In this document: one piece after another, positions 1 through 12,900 of the stretch
How positions within the stretch are numbered: the first letter of the stretch is position 1
How the letters are laid out: every line of letters starts with the position of its first letter
Notes under the pieces: model-generated
What the model saw: the letters and a program-made list of their open reading frames with translations, nothing else
What the model was told of the DNA's origin: nothing
The model's database searches: none
Position numbers and translations under genes: made by a program
Origin: Amblyornis subalaris
Taxonomy: Eukaryota; Chordata; Aves; Passeriformes; Ptilonorhynchidae
Direction of reading: 5' to 3'
Assembly (NCBI GenBank): GCA_018881555.1
Contig: JACAXG010000055.1
Span: 3,928,978 to 3,992,977 of the forward strand
Length of the DNA: 64,000 nucleotides

Positions 1-769
1 TTTTGGCCTTACAGCAATTACTCAAGCAAAACTGCTCTTGACTTATAAAGGAACCTTGCCTAAGTAAAGATGACAGTATAGGTTTAGTTTTTGTCAGTGC
101 TTCCCGTTAGGCTTTGCTTTCATCACAGGAGATCTTTCTAATGCCCAGGGGAAGGGAAATATCTTCAGCTTTCCCTTCAGGAATTCAAGCTAAGTCAACA
201 AGATCTTAGGAAACGAGGAATCAGTTTGCTGCAAAAACATCAGCATTTGAGACAGCTGAGAATAGAAACCTCATTTCTAAAGTGACCATTTGAACCATGA
301 AGCAGTCACTTTTGGGCATAACGTCAAAGACCATTTCCTCTGTATGGAGAAAGACTTTATCTGATTAGAAAATCTCATCAGCTCTTTTTGATGTTGTATT
401 CTTTCCCATTTGGGCTTCCAGTGCTTCTTTTTCAGAGGTAACGAGCAACTGCAGTTCTCCCCCCTCTCCCCACCAGATTAGTGTAGTGCCCCTGGGAAGG
501 AGGAGATTTCCAGAGAGTGACAACAGAATAATTAATGACTTCACTGTATCCACACAGGTGAATCCCTTTTTAAAACACTAACTGCACAATTCCCATTCTT
601 CCTAGTCAAGACTTCACCACATAATTTCAGTAAACTTGAGTGTTAATTCTTCTTAGCTGTTTTATTACCATTACCTCACTTGTTATTTCTGAACACATGA
701 TGGGTGGAAATTTTTTTCTCTTACATTAATATTAATAGTATCAAAACCACTCCTTATTTTGCTTCATAC
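1..769 (-). other. LAMB4: LAMB4 intron, truncated by the window edge
   Basis: This is AT-rich sequence after the exon 20 donor. I saw no further LE-coding segment and no recognisable repeat. Confidence 0.6.
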
Positions 770-927
770 CTGAATATCCCTCGAGACAATTGCAGACTAG
801 CTGTGCAAACTGGGAGTCCTGGTAACAGGAATGTGCAAAATACCTATTGCTTGTAGGTGCCCCTGGGCACATGCATGGGCGGCAGGATTCTCCATCCAGA
901 GGGTTTCCATAATAGCCATCCATGCAC
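770..927 (-). CDS. LAMB4: LAMB4 window exon 20: LE9 (last exon in the window)
   Basis: The 158 bp exon (phase 2 to 1) encodes [20 protein letters not shown], then [17 protein letters not shown] and CNCLEGYSG. The acceptor is tggcag and the donor gtatga. The next exon, expected to open with a CxEC motif, was not found in positions 1-769. Confidence 0.94.
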
Positions 928-3900
928 CTGCCAAAGCAGTCAACACAAAGCAGGACAAATTGTCAAGTGCTCCATGCAGGTGAATCGATTTATATGTATA
1001 TATTTAAATTAACATTTCAGGTCATTGTAATGCTGTCTCCATCAATTGGTATGGATATACCAAGCTTCAAAAGTTCTAAAATGGAAAATCAGAGCTGCGT
1101 TCTCAAAATCTGGAGCAAAAAGAAAAAGGCATATATTTTCCTTTCAAGGAATGTTTGGGAAGACTTTCACCTGTTTGGGAACAATTTTAATCTAAGTGAT
1201 TATGATAGGGCATATCACACGTNCTCTGCATAGGCAGCTAAAAGCAGCCATGTAAAAATTCTGTATATTTGCCTATCAGCACATATATTCATCTATTTCC
1301 ATAGAGACACACACATGGAGTGGCTGACATGACATTAGAAAGTGCTGGCATGTGCAAAAAAAGCAATGATTCATTAAGAGCACTCAGAGAATACTGCATA
1401 TTTGTGATACAATGTAGGTACTGAGCCATGCGCTGTCTGATATGTTCTGCACACCTGCGGTAATGGCTCTTTCGAGGTGCTGATGGCTGTGCTGTTACCC
1501 GGACTGGTGGGGGGCTTTCAGGACTCCCTGGGGGCTCAGCCACTGCTGCCTCTATGTCCCAACCTCCTGTGGTTCTGCAGCTGTGGCAACAGCAACGCAG
1601 CGGCTTCTGAGGCATCCTCAGTGTTTGCTCTGCTTTACTACNGCAAATGGGAACACAATTCTCCATGTGTATACAGGCCAGGGTAAAAGACTTGGCTATT
1701 TGATTATCCTCACCCTGGGGTTTGGAGCTCCTGCAGAGCCACAGGGCAACAAGTATTTCAGTCTCCCATTTTTAATCTGTTTGCCACCTACAAGTACAAT
1801 AGCCAAAGACTATATGGTCTAAAAGCACTTCAAGGAAAGCTCAACAGGTTTCATGGGGAAATCCTCCTAAAAGTGAATGACAAGGTACAATCCAACCAAA
1901 CTAAACTAAACGAACTTAATTTTGATGACCATGTTGAACTCTGATACTGCTGCCAGTGTATAGAACAAAAAAGAGGAGCAGTGTTCTGAATGGAGCTGGA
2001 ACATGTGGGAAAAGTCATATGGAAAAAATAGGACCAGCAAGCAGGGCATGTTTACTTAAGCCCCTCAGAGATAACTGCAGGTATTAAAATGAATATTCAG
2101 CACAAGGTTAGTCTCTGGGCTAACCTCGTGCTGAATTTTACATTTGAAAGCTGGCAATTTGAAAGCTGGCAGGAGTCAGTTTATCTCACATGCAGCGCTT
2201 TGCACGTGTCTCCAAGCACATGGTGCCATGGCCTCCATGTCTCAAATGCCTTCTTGCAGGGAGCCTGCTGCAATGCTGTGTGCATGCCCTGCCCACAGTC
2301 CACCCACAGGCGTTGCAGGCACATTCCCACATGCATTTGCCAAACAAATAGGTACCTGACATTCAGCAGCTAGGCCCAGTTTCATCCTGGTTTAGGTATG
2401 TGTTTCCTGTTAAGGTCACTTATTCCATTTTTAGGTCCCCAGCTACACAGGCATTTTGGAGAGCACCAGTGTCTGGGGGAGTTGAGTATCAACTTACCTT
2501 TCACAGTGGCTTCCAGCTGTAAACCNCCGGCAGTTCAGGCACACTCCGGTCAGAGGGTCACACAGCTCTGCATGGCCATTACAAGAGCAAGGACGGCAGT
2601 GGGGAAATCCAAAGTACCCGGCCAGGCATCGGCTGCAGCGCTGGCCATNCACCTCCCGCCGGCAGGAGCACTGCCCTGTCACCTGGTCACACAGCGTGCT
2701 CAGTGAGCCTTGCGGGTGGCACTCGCATGCTGGAAAACACCGAAAGCAAAGCTGTATCCTTAACGCATTCCCACCAACACATCCCATCACTGACACTGCT
2801 CAAAAGCAGCCAGGCAGCAGAGATGGAAAATTCNTTATTCATGGAAACATTTTTTATATTGCTTCACACATAATCCTGTGTTCAAAGCCCTAAAAATTGG
2901 GGTATGTGTGAAGAGCCAGACAGTGGTACTGGTATTGGTGCTGGCTGCCAAGTACGCACCATAGCAGCCATGGAAGCCGAAGCCGTAGCTGCCTGCAGAG
3001 CAGGTGTCACAGCAGCGTCCCACGACGTTGGCTTTGCACTGACACTGGCCCCCCAGTTTACTGCAGCTGGCATTCAGCGACCCTTGGGGATTGCACTTAC
3101 ATGCTGCCAAGGGGAAAAAAATCAAAACAGGTTCGGTTATCAAGGAGTGTTACTGCTCTCATCAACTTGCAGGTTTCACACTTTAAAATCAAAAAGAAAG
3201 AGCTTGATTAGACTTATAAGGGGTTCACTAACCACTGATGGCCATGGTTTGGATTGTTTGATGGTGAAACATTAATGGTGATGGTATATCAGACACCAGC
3301 ACAAGTCTTGGTGTTGCAGTTACCACATTCAAGGCACTGCCTTCAGCACGCATTTGGGATAGGACAGAAAGGGAGTAGCAAAGTGTAGATCCAGATGGAG
3401 ATATCCTGAAGTCTAGAAAAGTTTGCTATAAATCTGCGTTTAGCTGGAGCACTGGACATAACCTCCAAGATGTACTTAGACAGTCTGCATCTGTGTGCTG
3501 TTTGTTTGTTTCTGGACACCTTGGACTAACTTGTTGAAAGAAGATGCTCTGCTAACTCACAGAGGATGTTTGTCCAGAATGCTCTGGAAAGCACTAGAAA
3601 ACCAAAGTGATGCATTTCACTGGGAGAATCCCATCACTTTAGGAATCAGGCTAATGGGAAGTTAGCACAGCCCAAGCCTAAATGAGGGGTTCACTGGTTG
3701 CACAGCCATAACCTCATCACCTGATATGTGAGTGAGGCATCGGTCCTCCTAAAAATCGCCCAAACCAAGCAGATGCTATAACTTTGGAGACATTGCTGCA
3801 AGGCACCCTAAAAGGAGCTGGCCACCAAAGCTGTCCAGAAAAGCCTCTCCAGTTACTGGAAGTGCAGAGAAGCTCCATTTCTCTGGGCCCAACACATGGG

Positions 3901-6900
3901 AAATTCCCTGAGCAAATGAGCCCAGCAACTCTTTCCATGGTAGGTCCAAGAGGCTGCCTAGGAACTTCAAACCCCACCTGCCACTGTCTTCTTGCTGGAA
4001 TACCATCAAGGTTTTCTTGGTGAATCTCTTCCAGTATATCAACTTGTGTGCCCTCATGCCTGGAGTCTTACCAAGGCATCCAGCTGGCCTACAGCATCCA
4101 GAGCGAGGTCTTAGAAACTNCTCTGTCATTTTACAGCAGCCAGAAAAGTAGGAAAGTTACTGCCTTGGCCATTTGGTAAAGGCATCTGATTCAAATGCTC
4201 TTCAGAAGACACAAAATCACTGCCATGGTCCCTGTCACACTGCTCCACGAAGCCCATCAGGAGTGATGAACTGTGAGATTCATGCCACCAAGAGGTGTTT
4301 GCAGCACACTGAGGGTTCAGCGGGATGTATGCTGCACATCCATGCATACCACATGCTGATCAGCTTCACTTCTACGTCATCATGGGCTGAGAGCTCTCCA
4401 GTCAACATATCCTGCAAACTCAAGGGAAAACCAGCATCTGCCTGAAAGAGCTGGCTGTGCAGGCTGGTCCTTACCGACGGCGCCGTTGTGAATCCGGGCT
4501 GACAAGCTCGCTATGAGCCGCGCGCACACTTCGGGCAGGACATGAGGCCCGACTTCAGATGCAATTTCAATACAGTGATACTTCTGGTACTCAGCTAAAT
4601 CCTTTTCACTGCATAAGTTCTCCACAGAGCCAATTCTGGGAATAAGTCCAAGCTTTGACGTTAAGAGAGAAAAGAAAATATTTTTGATTAGATATCTTGA
4701 AAACCAGAATTTCCCACATTCTCCTAATATGCTTTCCATTACAATGTCAGAGGCCTGAAGCACTGGGTTTCCAAATCTGTAGTTGTGCCATTCTGTCATC
4801 TAAATTCACATTTATTCTGAAAGTCTAGACATTCCCTGAGTTCTTCAAATAATAGAGACTCTGTATAAAAAAGTAAAATTATAGTAAAACCTCAGATATA
4901 TGCTCAGAACTGGACTTGCTATGCTGTGTTGGTGACTCCAAAAGCAGTATCTGGAAAATTTTCACTTGTATAACTGTGATAGAGAAAAATAAGCTGCAGG
5001 TTCTATGTCCAAGTATAGCCAGCCCTTGTCAGTTCTAGTTCTACAGAAATAATTANAGAAATGGACCTAAAAATACTTTTCTCAAGAGAAGGACCCAAAA
5101 CTCACCCAGTTCCTGACTTGATGGAAACTTGGGAAATATCTGAACCTGATTCCCAGGAAGTATACAACTAATTTTACTTTTCCAATGCCATCTTTAAAAA
5201 TATCTGTGATCCAGACAAATTAGAGATATTTTTAAAAACCTAAGTGATGAGGAGCTGCACGAATTTATATCCATAACCACAGCATCTTGTCAGCATAGAT
5301 GGACTGTGTTCATAATAAATGAGCAACAGATAGAAATACATACTCTGACTATCAACATATGCAACAAGTACGACTTGATGTATTGCTCCATGAAAATTAA
5401 ACAAGATACAATTCTGCCTTTTCATACAAAAACAAGCAAACACAGTGCCAGTGGAGATAAGCAGAAGCTGAATTCCTATTAAAACACACTATAAATTACT
5501 TAAAAATATTTCTAATAAGTCTGTGTAAAAAAAAATCACAGTGTATAAATACAACCTCAAGGGACTTGTGACAGAACTACTCACTGAGTCAATCAAGATG
5601 AATGATTTTGCCTTTTTGTCAGAGGCAGAGAGCTGAGAAAAATACACATCCACAGAATATTCTGTTCCTGGCTCCAGGCAGACTGGAGTTTGCAGAAGTG
5701 CAATCCTGTTTAGCAGAGATGAAGCACAGTTATAGCCAGGAGTCAGGACAAGACAAGTGTATGGGATGTTGTGAGCTCTCCCTTCCCTCTGTGCCTGCAA
5801 ACTAATGCCTGCAGCCTGGAGCAAGCCCTGCTGCTGAGAGGAGCACACCCAGCCCCACACTTGCAGGATTTGGGAAAGCTGCAGGACTTCTGCTGGATGA
5901 TTCACCAAGTGCAATTTAAACTTCAGGAGATTAAACTGAAAATGGCAGGTTTTACTACTGCAAGCAAGGGAGTTTGCAACTCAGTGTTCATATTCATCCT
6001 TTTCTGTCCCTATTTGATCAAGACTGTCACACTCTCTTTGCTCCTCTCTGTTCTTTACACAGGTCCAAGCTGAAAAGCTGGTTTTGAAAATAGGCTAGGA
6101 CAGAGACTTTAAGTCAATATTTCCTTTCTATGCTGAAGTAGCTGCAGTTGGATCTTCCCCAAAGCAACAACCAACCCCAGCAGGGTCTTAGGCTGCTCTT
6201 CTGTGTTTGGCAAACCTTTGCCAGACTAAGGACTGGGGCATCAGACTCTTCCTTGGAGCCTATGTGGTGTGCCAGCAACAGAAAAGGCACATGTGTTTCT
6301 GATATTCACACTTTCCCACACATTTGTTTCTCTGCAGTCCGTCAGTAAAGGATTTGTACACAGAAGATCTACAGGCAAAAGGACAGGAACAGTCAGACCT
6401 CTTTGTAGCTGGGAGAGGCAACTCATGTAGCTCTTGTGAAAGAACCTTGTTTTTGCAGCGTTGACCTGACAAGATACCAGCAGGCTGGATGGCAACACGT
6501 GCTAGCCAGTCTTCCAAGAACTATAAACAGAAGACAAAAATTATGGTAATATTTCATATCTGAAAAACCTGCTTTCTCTTTGCAAGGGTTAATGAAAGCC
6601 ATCTGAATGATTGCACACTACAGTGACAAAACAGATTTTCTCTTTATTCTTTGCAGCACTAAAAAACAATGTTATTTGTGAAAAATGCATTGTATTTGCA
6701 ATGGCTAATGAAAAGCAGAGACGGAAATGGGACCTCAGCTGGTTCAAATGGAAACAGCTCTGTTAGAGTCATTGGAGTTGTTTCTTTTCTTAGCATAGTG
6801 TTATTTTGGAGATATCCTTCATTAGCTGCCTTCTCACACATTTAATAAGAAATAATAAACATAAAAGTCGCTGTAACAAATGCATTTAAAACTCAGCTCT

Positions 6901-9900
6901 TCAATCCTTAGATAGAAAAGCTACCTCATACCAGCCCATTGAAAAATTGTTCTCATGCTTTAAGACACTGGGAGATTTTTTTGCCTCAGAGTGACAGTCA
7001 GAGAACAGAAGACAATAGACAGAAAGAAAATCCTGAGTTGTGGGACTGTCCCAGAGAATTGCAAAAGAGTAAGGCATATACAAAAGCTGGTACCAATAAA
7101 ACACTTGCTTGTGTTTTTGAAGACATGGGTGAGGACCTGCATTTAACCAGATTTGGATTAACAGATTTCTCTAGACATGTCTTCATCATTGAGAAATCTT
7201 CCCCAGGCAAAAAATAGTAATTTGGCTATTTTCCTACAATTTTCACACATCTCAGAGCCCAGCTGGAACAACTGGGAAGCTGGATGCCTGCAAAAGCCCT
7301 GGATAAATATCTACGCAGATCACTCCTGCCTGTGCACATTTTCCTGCCCAGAAAATCCCAGCTAGGAATACAGGATGCTCAGCTAAAAGGAACTGCATTT
7401 ATCATGTATTATATTTATTTATATGTACTGCATTTATTATTTGATTTGTGAGTAAAAGTCCAGTCAAAGCAAAGGTGCCAAAAGAGAAACATCCACAGGA
7501 TGGAATCTTAGCTGATGCTTAGAAAACACTTGTAGTGCTGATTTTTCATATTTGAGTGGAAAGGGTTAANGGGGTCAGTGGAGGACATGTTACTTGGTTG
7601 GTAAGGCAGCTTGTTACTGGGTGAAAAGGCAAGCAATTTTAATTCTAAAGATAAAGAATAGGACAAGTTGTTCATCCTGGTATTGAAAAAATAGACCCTG
7701 CATTTATCACAACATCAGAAGACACACAAAACATCACAAGTACCTCAGGCTCATAACGAATTGTGATATCAAAGTCCATAGCAAAGGGAATGTTGTTGAT
7801 GGCAAATCTCAGTCCAGCTCCGCTGGCAACACGGGCGAAGCCGTGTCCTGTCCATGTGACAGCCCGACCAGCGCTGGGCTGCCGGAAAACCACCGCAGAA
7901 ACCGAGTCCTGTCCAAACTGCATCACACCCTGCAAAGGCACATTGACATTTTCAACAACACACAGAGTCAAATTATGCAAAAAAAACAAACTCAGAAAAG
8001 AGAAATATTTTTGCCACAGTGTTTACTTATCTTAGCCATCAGTATTATCTTCTGAACAAGCTTGAGACCAACAATCTAAGAACTCTCCCAAAAGTAGGAC
8101 CTTTACAGTCACATGTAAAGAAAAGCTTCCTATAGCTTTGCAGCAACAGCAATAAGAGGGACTAGAATAATCCACTCATCTCTGAATATCTGGCATCTCC
8201 AGACATACATGTTGCAAACCTTAAACAGAGTAAGCCTGATTTCATACATGGCTGGACTTTTCATTATAAGCTGAATACATAAATATCAATACTTACAATG
8301 GCTGCATTTAAGCACAGGAGGTACTGTGCTAGTTTTGGTAAACTTGTTGGAAAATGGGATATGTTGGACATGTCTTGTAACCAACCAAAAAAAAAAAATT
8401 ACCTTTCATGAGGACTCTTCTGTTCTAAAAATTCATTGAACTTGAGTCTACAATGGCACTGGACATAGCAGAGCAAACCTGTCAGTGTGAATTATAAAAC
8501 GTCTGGCTCAACTATGTACCAAAAAAATTGCTTTAATTTGTGTCAGGACTGTAATGTCTAGGACTGCAAATCCCATGTGCTCAGGCATTTCGTTGCCCTT
8601 TGTTATAAAATAAAATTTTATTATTTGGTGTAAACTTAAGTAACTACTCAAGTACTTATTTACCTGTTCCAGTCCAGATTTTCTTACTGTTCGTTTCTTG
8701 TTCCTGTTTAACACAATTTTTCCATTTTCAATCATGAACTCATAGCCTTTCTTCTGGAAGTAGGTGTCACACCTTGGAAGAGTGCTTGGCTGAACCTATG
8801 AAGTAATAAGAGAGGAGCAGCACTGTCTCAACAATGTGGAAGGGTTGTAAGCAACTAAATGAAAATCCACATTCTTAAAACAAACTCTATTCTATGCTGG
8901 GCGAAACTCTAAGCTATGGCCCAGGAGCTGATGGAAGCCCTTTTCCCTCACTCCCTTAAAATTAACTTGCACTTTTCTCTCATAAACTATGTCCCAGACA
9001 TCTGCTTTCCATTTAATTATTGGCCTGCAGGATGATTACTGGTTGTGATTATAGCTAAATAATTGTGGATGTGACCTGCAAATAAACATTTTTTTATTAG
9101 TCCTTATCTATAGTTTCTGGACAAAATACCAGAGAAAAAATGTTAATGAAAGCATAGACAAAAGGAAGAGATGCATTCCAGACTTGCATTCTGCATGGGG
9201 AATGACTTTTGGGAAGTCCCTCAGGTTGAAGGGGAAAAAAAAACCAACTAATTTTTAAAAAATATTACAAATGGATGCCAAATTCTTGAGGAAATTGGGC
9301 TACAGTCAATGCTTTTATACAAGGCAGCAGGAATGAGTCCAATGGAGCAGAGAGCAATTTGATTATTCCCTTGTTGGAGAGTCCCAGAAATAAAGGAGTT
9401 CATGATAGCTGTTGGCAACTCAAACACTTTCCTCTAACTTAAATAATTAAATTAATTTGTCTAATTCATGTTAGACCAGCCTGCACTTGAGAAGCAGCAA
9501 GGGCAGCTTTGCAGGTCACACCACACTGGAGTGACCGTCCCTTTTTGACCTCCATAGTTACAGGACAGTCATGTCCGTGAAAAACAAAGATGAACTGAAG
9601 ATGGTCAAGGGACTTGCTTTGCATTTTCCTGCTAAAGAGCTGCTCCAGCTGCTCCCCAGGCAAGGGCTCTTCTCCTCAGACTCGGCTCCTGTGCCACCAA
9701 CGCATTGATCCCCTCTGAGTACAACACCTAAAAAGCCAAATACCTACCAAAGGTGCAGAGCCAGAAAGGGGCTTTGCGTGCTCAGCTTCATAAATATAAT
9801 AATCCAGGGGTAAAAAGAAGTACCCTGGCGCTGGTTCGTTGCACTGGCGGCTCACGATGTTGGGCAGACACTTGCACTGACCGTCCTTCGGTGAGCACCT

Positions 9901-12900
9901 ACGGGAGGAGTTGGTAAAGGGAGGACATCAGAGTGCGGCACAGCTGGTCCTCACAGCATGAGGGCAGCTCAGACCCATCCTTGTTCAAACTTTGCTTCAT
10001 TTCTCCCAGTGCTGGATTGCCTCCATTACCAAACTTCTTCCTATCATCCACCTGCTTGGTTTTTGTTGCTGGATTTATTCAATGCTACTTTTCCATGATT
10101 CAGAGTCCATGACCTGGACTCTGTCTGGACTGTCTTTGCCAGTTCCGTACCTGAAACGCTGATCCTTTTATTTCCTGAGCATCTGATACTATCTATTGCT
10201 GTATCATTTCCTTTATCTGTTCCTATAAGTATCAATATATCACAATTCTTAATCATCTGTCACCCACAATTATGGAGGCAGGACATGAGATCAGAAAGGC
10301 CTTTGATTTGATGTGATATGGAAGTTTTCATATACTTACACTCATATTTAACACACCAGATGATTTACCTGCTCACAAGGAGCTGCTCTACAGCATGGGA
10401 CTATGTGCTCCTATGTCTGAAGTGTAACAGCAGTAGTGAAGACCCCTGCCCAACAGATTTCTAGAGTAGCCCAGCTGAAACTAAGCTTGCTTCTAAAATT
10501 ATACATTTTAAATAGGAGCCAGAAAAAAAATTCTAGCATTTAAAGTAGATGTAGGAAGCTAAGCTAAAAATGTCACCTCTGACTTACTTCACATTTCTAA
10601 TAATATTAGGGCCTCTGGTTCTCTCAAGGCATGCATTTTATATTTTATATTGAACATGTCTTGGATCAACCTGATTCAAAGTTGGCTTCGAAGAAAATAG
10701 GTAAATCTCCTTATCACAAGTAAGTGTCCAAGATCTTGACCCGACTTTACAGTGTTTGTATATGATGAAATTATACCTACATTCTATTTTCCCATCTGTA
10801 CTGTGACTGTAGTAACCTCATCAGAAAATCTAGCGTAAGAGTTTATAAAAATTAAAACCAAGAAAGAACTTGAAAGACTTCAACTTACAAGTTATTCTGG
10901 GATCCACCAATATCACAGTCACATGGAGAACATCCATACAAGCTGTTGCCAAGACCCCAGTATCCTACCTGATATAAAGAGAAAGATTCTTTTATGGTAA
11001 ATATTTAAGTATGCAAAGCAAAACAAAACTCGTTCTGCTGAATGAACAATGCTCTGGAGCACTGCTGTGCTTGGCCATGGGAGAGTGCTTCTCTTGCCAG
11101 ATAGCAGGGGTGCTCAGCCACTGCAAGAGCCAGATATTTACCCATTTGTGCAAGCAAATTGCTCTGTAAACAGCAAAGACAGCCCAAGAACATAATTTTG
11201 CATTTCCTTTCCTTCCTGGGAGTGCTCCTCCTAGTGCAATTTGATTGCACAAATGTTTGGGAGCAGTGAAAGAGAAGCAGACATATCAATGCAAAATGGG
11301 AGCACACAGCTGTAAAATTATTTTGAATTGTGACTAATTGTTTACTTTTCTGGCAATGAAAAGGTATGAGATGGGCGAGGAGACTTCCAAAACCACATGC
11401 AGAAGTAATAACAAAAACTGGGTACATACGAGGCATTTTTCACAGCGTTGCCCTGTGGTGAACCGCTGGCAGAGGCACTCTCCCGTGGCAGGATGACAGA
11501 TGGAGAAGGGCAAACTGCCCAAGGGATCACAGTTGCAGGCTGCAGGGACAGAAACGTGCAGTTACCTCTGCAGGCCCCAGTGATGGCAGCAGGACTGGCA
11601 TTTGCAGATGTGGTGTCAGCATGACAGGCAGTCACCATCCTCCAGGTGGACACTCTGCAGATGTACATTCCCTGGCACCCTCCTGCCCTCAGACCGCCCT
11701 TGGAAAATGGACCATTTCCTCGGTGGGTCCCTCTCTAGGGGGAGCAGAGGCACTGGCAGAAGTCCTCTGCAGTGGTTTGCCATGAGCTGATGTGCACTGC
11801 AGTCCTTGTGTGTGGCTTAGCACCTGCTGTGGGCATAACGTGCTCACAAACCCACAGTGCACCTGGGCAGGGGTGGGATGTGTTTTTCAGCAAGCCTCTC
11901 TCAGAGGAATAGTTCACTGGAAGTTCTCATGGCAAGGCAGCAGCTCCTGCCATCTTGACTCTACTGCAGAGTCCAAATACCCTAATAGCCCATCTGTGGC
12001 TTTTCATGCATCTTTCATAGAATTAGAGAATCACAGAATGGTTTGAGTTGAAAAGGACCTTACAGGTCATCTAGTTCCAACCCCCCTGCCATGGGCAGGG
12101 ACATCTACTAGACCAGGTTACTTAAAGCCCCTTCCAGCCTTGTCTTGAACACTTCCAGGGATGGAGAGTTCACAAACTCTCTGGGCAACTGGTTCCAGTT
12201 CTTCACCACCTGAACAATAAAGAATTTCTTCCTCGTATCTAATCTAAACCTACACTCCTTCAGCTTAAGGCCATTCCCCCTTGTCCTGTCCCTACATGGC
12301 TTTGGGAAAAGTCTCTCTCCAGCCTTCTTGTAAGCCCCCTCTACATACTGGAATCTACTCCAAAGTCTCTCTAGAGCCTTCTCCTCTCCAGGATGTACAA
12401 TCCCAACTCCCTCAGTCTGTCTTTCCAGGACAGGTGCTCCAGCCACATGATCAACTTAGTGGCCCTTCTCTGGACTTGTTCTGGAAAGAAGAATAGAAGA
12501 GGTGGTTTACATACGCTGGCAGCCCAGGGGGTCGCTGCTGCTTAGCCCGTAGTAGTTTGCCCTGCACTTGTTGCAGCGACCACCCTCCACATTCTCCTTG
12601 CAAGGGCACCGGCCGGCCACCATTCCCAGAGCGGGATCCGTGCGGCTCTCGCACTCGCCGTTGTGCAAGGTCCCCTCTGGGTCACAGCTGCATGCTACAG
12701 GCAGGGTCAAGGACACACATAAAAAAAGCACATTTAGATGTAAGCATGAAAATGCAATCATAGAGCTGCTGGTAGTCTGCCCTTGGCTCCTTAAGGACTT
12801 TTCATGGCAATCAATTGCTACAATTAAATGACACTCAGAGCATTTTCTCCATCCTATGTTAATACTTTACTTTCAGAAGAAGAGCTTTCATGTCTGAAAG

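Noticed and set aside
12108..12446. A 112-codon minus-strand protein
   Set aside because: It is the C-terminal remnant of a CR1 reverse-transcriptase ORF, not a host gene.
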